Source of the DNA: Candidatus Peregrinibacteria bacterium RIFCSPLOWO2_01_FULL_48_20
GTDB taxonomy: Bacteria; Patescibacteriota; Gracilibacteria; UBA1369; 2-02-FULL-48-14
DNA: 8,149 bases
Direction of reading: 5' to 3'
Assembly: GCA_001787475.1 (NCBI GenBank)
Contig: MFXB01000052.1
Coordinates: 6,376-14,524, forward strand
The position numbers and the translations under genes were made by a program. Within the stretch, counting starts at the first letter, position 1; each line of letters starts with the position of its first letter. The notes beneath the pieces were generated by a model that was not told the origin of the DNA, did no database searches, and saw only the letters and a program-made list of their open reading frames with translations. Positions 1 through 6,415 of this stretch are shown here, one piece after another.

Positions 1-1125
1 AATGTCCGGATCCTGACGCAAAAGCGATCGCAGTCCCGATCCAAAAGTGAGATTCGTTTTGGGATTCACTTGCGTTTGGTTCACACGATCGAGCCGATAC
101 TCAATCGGATCCTCAATGGTGGAAATATTCACTTCTGGCGTATTCAAAATCTTCAAAATGGCATAAAGCGTGGTGGTCTTTCCCGATCCGGTAGGTCCGG
201 TCATAAGAACAATTCCGTTTGTTTTACTGATGTTGTTTCGAATTTTTTCCAAACTTTCCGGCGTGTAGCCGAAGGTTCCCAAATCCAATTCCTGACGAGC
301 GGACGTAAGCAAACGAAGAACGGCCTTTTCCCCGTCGTAAGTGGGCAAAACTGAAATACGCAGCGTGATGTCATTCCCTTCCAAAACGATCTTGAAACGA
401 CCGTCCTGAGAAGCGCGATGTTCATCGATTCGAAGCTTGGCCAGCACTTTAATTCGAGTGAGAATGAGCTCGGCAATCGCAATGGGAAGTTCCGCGATGG
501 TGTGCAAAATACCGTCAATACGGTAACGCACAATAAACAAATCTTTGTGCGGCTCCAGATGAATATCGGACGCTTCGCTTTGATACGCCAACAAAATAAT
601 CGTATCCACAATTTTGGAAGCGTCCTTCAGCGATTCCAGTTTTTTCGTATCCGTGAGCGCGCCCTCGAGCAAAGTGTCGAGCTTTTCGTTCACGTTGCGG
701 TTATAAACCTTAAGTGAAGCCTGCAAATCCTTGCGCGTGGCGTAATACGGGATCACTTTCAATCCCGTCTTATTCTCAATGAAATTGATGAGCTCGTAAT
801 TGTGAGGATTGTTGAAGGCGGTGTGCAGACCCTCCGCCGTTTGCTCAAAAGGCAAAACAAACTGATGGGAAGCCACGCTATACGGCACCACCTGAGTGAG
901 TTCATCACTTACCGATTTATCTTTCAGAATCACAAAAGGCACTTCGTAAGCTTCCGCCACGATCGCCCCCAAAATGTCTTCGGGTAAAACTTCACGATCA
1001 AAAAGCAGCGTCTCAAGTGGAAGACCCTGCTTTTTACTGGCCGTTTGGAATTTTTCAAATGTTTTAGCATCCAAAAGCCCTTTTTCAAGGATTTTTTTAG
1101 CCAGCACTTCATCCTGAATCGCCAT
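1..1125 (-). CDS. pilB: Type IV pilus / type II secretion assembly ATPase PilB/GspE (C-terminus cut by window edge)
   Basis: Cytoplasmic hexameric ATPase of the GspE/PilB family, which powers pilin polymerisation. I translated 375 codons on the minus strand from the ATG at 1125-1123; the frame stays open to base 1. Residues 1 to about 140 form an N-terminal MshEN/T2SSE_N-like region. The N2 core follows, with SDIHLEP (186-192), VRYRIDG (199-205) and LRIDEHRASQDGR (231-243), which carries the arginines conserved in the family. Walker A is GPTGSGKTTTLY at 310-321, and the Asp-box region is STIEDPIEYRL at 335-345. The sequence stops at RQDPDI, just before the expected Walker B, His box and any tetracysteine zinc site. 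Family members are usually about 550-600 aa, so roughly a third is missing because of the edge, not decay. It lies downstream of 5S on the same strand with its own promoter. No Shine-Dalgarno precedes the ATG. PilT is less likely because PilT lacks this long N-terminal region. Confidence 0.93.
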   Translation of the reverse strand, partial: MAIQDEVLAKKILEKGLLDAKTFEKFQTASKKQGLPLETLLFDREVLPEDILGAIVAEAYEVPFVILKDKSVSDELTQVVPYSVASHQFVLPFEQTAEGLHTAFNNPHNYELINFIENKTGLKVIPYYATRKDLQASLKVYNRNVNEKLDTLLEGALTDTKKLESLKDASKIVDTIILLAYQSEASDIHLEPHKDLFIVRYRIDGILHTIAELPIAIAELILTRIKVLAKLRIDEHRASQDGRFKIVLEGNDITLRISVLPTYDGEKAVLRLLTSARQELDLGTFGYTPESLEKIRNNISKTNGIVLMTGPTGSGKTTTLYAILKILNTPEVNISTIEDPIEYRLDRVNQTQVNPKTNLTFGSGLRSLLRQDPDI

Positions 1126-1177
1126 ACGTTTTGATTTTTGTTTTTATTAGCGCACTATCCTGCGTATTAATCTAATA

Positions 1178-1186
1178 ATTATAGCA
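1178..1186 (-). promoter_or_regulatory. Extended -10 promoter for pilB
   Basis: On the minus strand the sequence reads TGC-TATAAT, a consensus extended -10 (TGnTATAAT) with the hexamer at 1183-1178. The expected -35 position (about 1201-1206) is only a T-run, which is the U-tract of the 5S terminator, so the extended -10 probably compensates for a poor -35. Predicted start is near 1171, giving an A-rich leader of about 46 nt. The promoter directly abuts the rRNA terminator. Confidence 0.7.
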
Positions 1187-1198
1187 CATTTCAGGTAC

Positions 1199-1346
<148 letters not shown>

Positions 1347-1395
1347 ACTCGACGAAGTCGAGTTTTCCTTTTTTATAAGCTCGGCTTGCGCCGAG
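1347..1395 (-). repeat. Two mini-hairpins in the 23S-5S spacer
   Basis: Two short perfect hairpins lie between the 23S processing stem and 5S. At 1395-1380 the minus strand reads CTCGGC-GCAA-GCCGAG, a 6-bp stem with a GNRA loop. At 1363-1347 it reads ACTCGAC-TTC-GTCGAGT, a 7-bp stem with a triloop. They match the architecture, but not the stem sequence, of hairpins beside the tRNA genes (5500-5829) and after 16S. They may be processing signals or members of a dispersed mini-palindrome family. On the plus strand the second is followed by T-rich sequence. Confidence 0.6.
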
Positions 1396-1397
1396 TG

Positions 1398-1435
1398 GAT
1401 ATTCTGACTGATTGCCACAAAAGAACGGAAGAAAA

Positions 1436-1444
<9 letters not shown>
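1398..1444 (-). other. 3' arm of the 23S rRNA precursor processing stem
   Basis: This segment is complementary to 4400-4448 across the 23S gene. The blocks are: 8 bp (1398-1405), a 2x2 internal loop, 16 bp including one G-U (1408-1423), a 2-nt bulge in the other arm, 8 bp, and a final block of 13 positions with one mismatch and two G-U pairs, ending at 1444. Such bulged long-range stems are the usual RNase III substrates that release 23S. The inner end overlaps helix 1 of mature 23S. Confidence 0.8.
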
Positions 1445-4399
<2,955 letters not shown>

Positions 4400-4403
<4 letters not shown>

Positions 4404-4448
4404 TAACGTCATCTTCCGTGATCTTTTATGGCAATCAGAAAGAATATC
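4400..4448 (-). other. 5' arm of the 23S rRNA precursor processing stem
   Basis: This arm pairs with 1398-1444 to form about 44 bp of nearly continuous helix at the base of 23S. It begins GATATTCT at 4448 and ends GTTAAAAC at 4400, at helix 1 of the mature RNA. Blocks match one-to-one with the other arm, with one 2x2 loop, one 2-nt bulge, one mismatch and three G-U pairs. Pairing across 3 kb shows that 23S is released from its own precursor, without 16S. Confidence 0.8.
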
Positions 4449-4449
4449 A

Positions 4450-4531
4450 TTCCTAGCAGTAAGGAACACTGCTAAGAATTAAAAAAAATTTTGTTCATTT
4501 TTAGACAGATACTCGTCGTATCCATCTAAAA
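4450..4531 (-). other. Two hairpins in the distal 23S leader
   Basis: Hairpin one is at 4531-4499: TTTTAGA and TCTAAAA enclose GATAC-GACGA-GTATC, with a TG/TG step readable as two G-U wobbles, giving a 14-bp helix. Hairpin two is at 4478-4450: an 11-bp stem (TTCTTAGCAGT with ACTGCTAGGAA, one wobble) and a 7-nt loop, abutting the 23S processing stem. A run of T8 (4490-4483) lies between them, but about 12 nt beyond the first hairpin, so I do not call a terminator. No open frame or further promoter is convincing here. Confidence 0.6.
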
Positions 4532-4548
4532 GCCGAATTATCAAGGAA

Positions 4549-4576
4549 CAAAAAGGGTGTATGTCTCCATACACCC
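4549..4576 (-). terminator. Intrinsic terminator hairpin inside the 23S leader (possible attenuator)
   Basis: On the minus strand GGGTGTATG (4576-4568), loop GAGA and CATACACCC (4563-4555) form a perfect 9-bp stem with a GNRA loop, followed directly by TTTTTG. This is a strong Rho-independent terminator oriented toward 23S. On the plus strand no U-tract follows, so it acts in one direction. It lies about 110 nt after the 23S promoter and 150 nt before mature 23S. Its 5' arm shares 4573-4576 with a competing upstream hairpin. It could equally be the end of a short RNA, or terminate read-through from the lipoprotein gene. Confidence 0.75.
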
Positions 4577-4626
4577 CAGAAGCTCAAACGGTCTAAAGAA
4601 AGACCTACGGTTTGAAACTCTGGGGT
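4573..4626 (-). promoter_or_regulatory. Upstream hairpin overlapping the leader terminator (candidate anti-terminator)
   Basis: On the minus strand ACCCCAGA (4626-4619) pairs with TCTGGGGT (4580-4573). Inside, CAAAC (4614-4610) pairs with GTTTG (4589-4585) and GGTCT (4605-4601) with AGACC (4594-4590), giving one long, interrupted hairpin of 18 pairs. Its 3' arm takes four bases of the terminator 5' arm, so the two structures cannot both form completely. It is transcribed before the terminator. No known riboswitch class is recognised. Confidence 0.55.
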
Positions 4627-4651
4627 ATTTGGATCAAAACCATTGAGAAGG

Positions 4652-4679
4652 TAATAAAGAACGACCTGAACTGATCAGG
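4652..4679 (-). promoter_or_regulatory. boxB/boxA-like rRNA antitermination element
   Basis: Just after the predicted start of the 23S transcript the minus strand has a hairpin CCTGA-TCAGT-TCAGG (4679-4665), followed within 2 nt by GTTCTTTATTA (4662-4652). The latter resembles boxA of bacterial rRNA leaders (E. coli TGCTCTTTAACA, Bacillus TGTTCTTTG). The order hairpin-then-boxA is that of rRNA leaders, where NusB-S10 binds boxA and lets polymerase pass terminators. The match is partial, but its position before the 4549-4576 terminator supports it. Confidence 0.5.
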
Positions 4680-4686
4680 CCGCGCC

Positions 4687-4715
4687 ATTATAGGAACGCA
4701 GACAAGGGTCGTCAA
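4687..4715 (-). promoter_or_regulatory. Sigma-70-type promoter for the 23S-5S unit
   Basis: TTGACG (4715-4710), a 17-bp spacer and a perfect TATAAT (4692-4687) read toward 23S. The bases after the -10 are GGCGCGG, a GC-rich discriminator of the type tied to stringent control of rRNA promoters. Predicted start is near 4680, giving a leader of about 275 nt. The -35 lies only 14 nt after the lipoprotein stop codon. It shows that 23S need not be co-transcribed with 16S. Confidence 0.85.
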
Positions 4716-4728
4716 TAGATTTTTTCAC

Positions 4729-5130
4729 TTAATTTGCAGAGGCACGAAGAGAACCCATGCAATCCACAAATACAGAAAGGCTAAGCTGTGAATCATCACC
4801 ATGTTCGGATACCGTCGCGTGCTGCACGGTACAAAAATCTTGAGGAAGCCCAAACACTCTTGTACGTTCCAATCCACTCAAATCGGCAGTTTGAGAAAGG
4901 ACACAGTCCGGTTCCGAAATCGGCTCAATGGCTTGAAGGAGACGAGCTTTATAAGGTTCTATACTGTTTTCTTCGTCCAGGACAGGTCCACCAACGGGTT
5001 TCATTCCGCAAAACCTTTGACCTCTCACTGCCATAGCTTCCATGTGATCCTCGGCAATATCACGGGCATCTACTGAGCAAGCACCAAGTCCGGTAAGAGC
5101 GGCGGCGGCGAGTAAATGGCTGGGTTTCAT
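4729..5130 (-). CDS. Small secreted lipoprotein of unknown function
   Basis: This is a 133-aa protein of no family I recognise. It begins MKPSHLLAAAALTGLGAC: a short signal peptide ending in the lipobox LGAC, so Cys18 is the likely lipidated residue after cleavage. The mature part is about 115 aa, acidic to neutral, with four further cysteines (41, 76, 100, 124) that could form two disulfides outside the membrane. No catalytic motif is apparent. The ATG at 5130 is supported by the signal peptide directly following it and by a consensus promoter 20 bp upstream. No Shine-Dalgarno is visible in the roughly 14-nt leader. The stop is TAA, and no terminator precedes the 23S promoter, so its transcripts may end at 4549-4576. 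Confidence 0.75.
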   Translation of the reverse strand: MKPSHLLAAAALTGLGACSVDARDIAEDHMEAMAVRGQRFCGMKPVGGPVLDEENSIEPYKARLLQAIEPISEPDCVLSQTADLSGLERTRVFGLPQDFCTVQHATVSEHGDDSQLSLSVFVDCMGSLRASAN

Positions 5131-5150
5131 AGGTTTAAATAAAGGAGCTA

Positions 5151-5178
5151 ATTATAACAAACAAAAGGGGTTTGTCAA
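5151..5178 (-). promoter_or_regulatory. Consensus sigma-70 promoter for the lipoprotein gene
   Basis: TTGACA (5178-5173), a 16-bp spacer and TATAAT (5156-5151) are both perfect consensus hexamers on the minus strand. Predicted start is near 5144, giving a leader of only about 14 nt before the ATG at 5130. The gene is probably strongly transcribed, or controlled by a factor not evident here. Confidence 0.85.
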
Positions 5179-5192
5179 TAGCTTCTTGGTTC

Positions 5193-5429
5193 CTACAACC
5201 CAAACATGGGTCCGGCGGCTTTGAAGAAAAATTCTTGAAGAGTTCCCAGAGCCCACATCAGCGATAAAATAAAGATCAGCACTCCCACCAAAAGCAAGAA
5301 AGTCCACGTTCCTCCCGCCCCCAAATAACGCTCGGCAAAGCCAATATCGCCAATCACATCTTTAATCCGAGCACGAAAAATCATGACAAGCATCCCTAGA
5401 ATCATCCCGATCAATCCTTGAAAAAACAT
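5193..5429 (-). CDS. Small two-helix membrane protein of unknown function
   Basis: This is a 78-aa protein with no recognised family. Residues about 3-18 (FQGLIGMILGMLVMIF) and about 43-62 (TFLLLVGVLIFILSLMWAL) are strongly hydrophobic and probably two membrane helices. A short charged link between them contains RARIKDVIGD and AERYLGAGG. The first helix has no cleavage site, so it is an integral protein rather than a secreted one. The start is the only ATG in frame near the first helix; no Shine-Dalgarno or convincing promoter lies upstream. It ends 15 bp before the lipoprotein promoter, so it could be co-transcribed with that gene. Its unbroken frame and membrane pattern argue for a real gene. 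Confidence 0.65.
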   Translation of the reverse strand: MFFQGLIGMILGMLVMIFRARIKDVIGDIGFAERYLGAGGTWTFLLLVGVLIFILSLMWALGTLQEFFFKAAGPMFGL

Positions 5430-5462
5430 GAGTTGATTTTTAAATTACCTACAGTGTGCCAC

Positions 5463-5492
5463 TTGATTTTACTCTCCTCAAGATGATATAAG
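5463..5492 (+). promoter_or_regulatory. Promoter for the tRNA-Ala genes
   Basis: TTGATT (5463-5468), an 18-bp spacer and TATAAG (5487-5492), preceded by TG one base upstream, form an extended -10. Predicted start is near 5499, right at the 5500-5515 hairpin and 30 nt before tRNA-Ala(TGC). It lies between the divergent membrane-protein gene and the tRNAs. Confidence 0.6.
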
Positions 5493-5499
5493 AACCCTA

Positions 5500-5515
5500 C
5501 TCGCCGACAGGCGAG
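5500..5515 (+). repeat. Mini-hairpin before tRNA-Ala(TGC)
   Basis: CTCGCC-GACA-GGCGAG, a perfect 6-bp stem with a GNNA loop. It sits at the predicted 5' end of the tRNA transcript and is followed by CTTAAAAAGCC, similar to the sequence between the later hairpins and tRNA-Ala(CGC). Confidence 0.6.
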
Positions 5516-5529
5516 CTTAAAAAGCCTAT

Positions 5530-5606
5530 GGGGACTTAGCTCAGTTGGCTAGAGCGCCTCGCTTGCACCGAGGAGGTCAAGGGTTCGACTCCCTTAGTCT
5601 CCACCA
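5530..5606 (+). tRNA. tRNA-Ala (anticodon TGC)
   Basis: A full cloverleaf of 77 nt with encoded CCA. The acceptor GGGGACT pairs with AGTCTCC, including the G3-U70 wobble that marks alanine tRNAs. The D arm is GCTC/GAGC. The anticodon stem CCTCG/CGAGG has loop CTTGCAC, with anticodon TGC at 5564-5566. The T arm is AAGGG-TTCGACT-CCCTT. The discriminator base is A. It is the first gene of the plus-strand tRNA cluster. Confidence 0.97.
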
Positions 5607-5677
5607 AACTCACCGCAAGGTGAGCTACAGAAAAAGCGTCGCGTAAGCGACACCCACTGCACGAAGTGCAGCCTAAA
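5607..5677 (+). repeat. Triple-hairpin spacer repeat, copy 1
   Basis: A 71-bp spacer that begins directly after the CCA and holds three perfect hairpins: CTCACC-GCAA-GGTGAG (5609-5624), GTCGC-GTAA-GCGAC (5638-5651) and CTGCAC-GAA-GTGCAG (5657-5671). By hand count it matches 5765-5835 at 67 of 71 positions, and no difference falls in a stem. Possible roles are tRNA 3' processing or stability signals, or a duplicated palindromic element. Confidence 0.8.
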
Positions 5678-5687
5678 AAAAGCCCAC

Positions 5688-5764
5688 GGGGATGTAGCTC
5701 AGTTGGCTAGAGCGCAGCATTCGCATTGCTGAGGTCGGCGGTTCGACCCCGCTCATCTCCACCA
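5688..5764 (+). tRNA. tRNA-Ala (anticodon CGC)
   Basis: 77 nt with encoded CCA. The acceptor GGGGATG pairs with CATCTCC and again has G3-U70. The anticodon stem CAGCA/TGCTG has loop TTCGCAT, with anticodon CGC at 5722-5724, reading GCG. The T arm is GGCGG-TTCGACC-CCGCT. The D arm is identical to that of tRNA-Ala(TGC), but by hand count 19 of 77 bases differ, mostly as changes in the stems. It is probably a duplicate of that gene. No separate promoter is seen. Confidence 0.97.
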
Positions 5765-5835
5765 AACTCACCGCAAGGTGAGCTACAGAAAAAGCGTCGC
5801 GTCAGCGACTCCTTCTGCACGAAGTGCAGCCTAAA
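5765..5835 (+). repeat. Triple-hairpin spacer repeat, copy 2
   Basis: Second copy of the spacer directly after a tRNA-Ala: CTCACC-GCAA-GGTGAG (5767-5782), GTCGC-GTCA-GCGAC (5796-5809) and CTGCAC-GAA-GTGCAG (5815-5829). It differs from copy 1 by one base in the second loop and three in the linker before the third hairpin. The offset between copies is 158 bp, the length of one tRNA plus spacer unit. Confidence 0.8.
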
Positions 5836-5841
5836 TAATAC

Positions 5842-5870
5842 TTGTAAGCCAAAAAAAATTACCCTACAAT
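5842..5870 (+). promoter_or_regulatory. Promoter for tRNA-Ile
   Basis: TTGTAA (5842-5847), a 17-bp spacer and TACAAT (5865-5870) read toward tRNA-Ile. Predicted start is near 5877, about 14 nt before the tRNA. The spacer contains an A8 run. tRNA-Ile may therefore be transcribed apart from the alanine tRNAs. Confidence 0.6.
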
Positions 5871-5890
5871 CCCCTCGCACGTAAGTCCTC

Positions 5891-5967
5891 GGGCGATTAG
5901 CTCAGTTGGTTAGAGCGCGACACTGATAATGTCGAGGTCGGAAGTTCAAATCTTCCATCGCCCACCA
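5891..5967 (+). tRNA. tRNA-Ile (anticodon GAT)
   Basis: 77 nt with encoded CCA. The acceptor GGGCGAT pairs with ATCGCCC. The D arm is GCTC/GAGC. The anticodon stem CGACA/TGTCG has loop CTGATAA, with anticodon GAT at 5925-5927. The T arm is GGAAG-TTCAAAT-CTTCC. Ile-GAT and Ala-TGC are the pair usually found in the spacer between 16S and 23S; here they lie between those genes but on the other strand. Confidence 0.97.
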
Positions 5968-5972
5968 TCACC

Positions 5973-5990
5973 GCACTTCGTGCAGTTTTT
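5973..5990 (+). terminator. Weak intrinsic terminator after tRNA-Ile
   Basis: GCAC-TTC-GTGC, then AG and TTTTT (5986-5990). The stem is only 4 bp and two bases separate it from the U-tract, so efficiency is doubtful. The hairpin is the inverse of the CTGCAC-GAA-GTGCAG element of the upstream spacers. Read-through into the 107-aa gene is possible. Confidence 0.45.
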
Positions 5991-6005
5991 AAAAAGCCGC
6001 AATTA

Positions 6006-6033
6006 TTGACATTTTCACAAAAAGTATTAGAAT
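6006..6033 (+). promoter_or_regulatory. Promoter for the 107-aa gene, giving a near-leaderless transcript
   Basis: A perfect TTGACA (6006-6011), a 16-bp spacer and TAGAAT (6028-6033). The expected start, about 7 nt after the -10, is near 6040, and the ATG is at 6043. The mRNA should therefore begin within a few bases of its start codon, with no room for a Shine-Dalgarno. Confidence 0.7.
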
Positions 6034-6042
6034 CTTGGCGCT

Positions 6043-6366
6043 ATGGAAGATTTGCTCATAAATTCCGAAGGAAATGATGAAATCACCGGCATGGTGGCCT
6101 ATCTCAACAAACTTGGGAAAAAGCCGAAACCACATCACAACCCCATTCCATCCCCGGAGGAGCCTCTTCCTCTTCCACATCGGGGCGATGGAAAACAACT
6201 GTCCTTTTGGTTCAACGGTACGGGAGTACAACTGAACTGTTTGGGGAAAGATGAAGAGCAGGTCGCTCATGAAAGAGCCTGCGCCCGATACGAAATCTTG
6301 AGCCTTTGCGCCGCTTTCAGCGCTCACATCGGCTTTTTCGATAATCCATTAAAAGAGGGGAAGTAG
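6043..6366 (+). CDS. Hypothetical protein, 107 aa, leaderless
   Basis: No family is recognised. It is a soluble protein without signal peptide or membrane helix. Residues 1-25 are polar and predicted helical, and residues about 26-46 form a proline-rich linker (PSPEEPLPLP is visible). Residues about 50-100 look like a small folded domain with KQLSFWFNGTGVQLN, then a segment with Cys66, Cys80 and Cys88 (HERACARYEILSLCAAF). The start is supported by the promoter ending just before it, and the end by a terminator whose stem begins in the last codons. It is convergent with the SLH gene. The minus strand is also open over much of this stretch, but with no comparable signals. Confidence 0.7.
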   Translation: MEDLLINSEGNDEITGMVAYLNKLGKKPKPHHNPIPSPEEPLPLPHRGDGKQLSFWFNGTGVQLNCLGKDEEQVAHERACARYEILSLCAAFSAHIGFFDNPLKEGK

Positions 6367-6393
6367 CACTTAAGCTCTCCCCTCTTCTTTTTT
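6353..6393. terminator. Bidirectional terminator between convergent genes
   Basis: AAGAGGGGA (6353-6361) and TCCCCTCTT (6378-6386) form a 9-bp stem with a 16-nt loop. On the plus strand it is followed by C then T6 (6388-6393). On the minus strand it is followed by about T2-T4, which is weaker, so it can also end the SLH transcript. The first arm covers the last codons of the 107-aa gene and its TAG lies in the loop. Confidence 0.85.
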
Positions 6394-6415
6394 AGACTCG
6401 CTTTCCGACGAAGCG

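Noticed and set aside
201..611. Minus-strand open frame of 136 codons within the pilB region
   Set aside because: It overlaps the PilB frame, which carries clear ATPase motifs including Walker A; the other frame has no recognisable domain.
4606..4647. A 12-codon open frame (ATG to TAG) in the 23S leader as a regulatory leader peptide
   Set aside because: It has no ribosome-binding signal, no run of one amino acid, and lies in an untranslated rRNA leader. Its overlap with the competing hairpin makes it only a weak possibility.
5607..5835. Repeated hairpin units resembling a CRISPR array or an integron-type array
   Set aside because: There are only two copies, each placed directly after a tRNA, with no regular short repeat/spacer alternation, no cas gene and no integrase.
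5989..6327. Minus-strand open frame of 112 codons opposite the 107-aa gene
   Set aside because: It has no promoter at its start, whereas the plus-strand frame has a promoter at its ATG and a terminator at its end.
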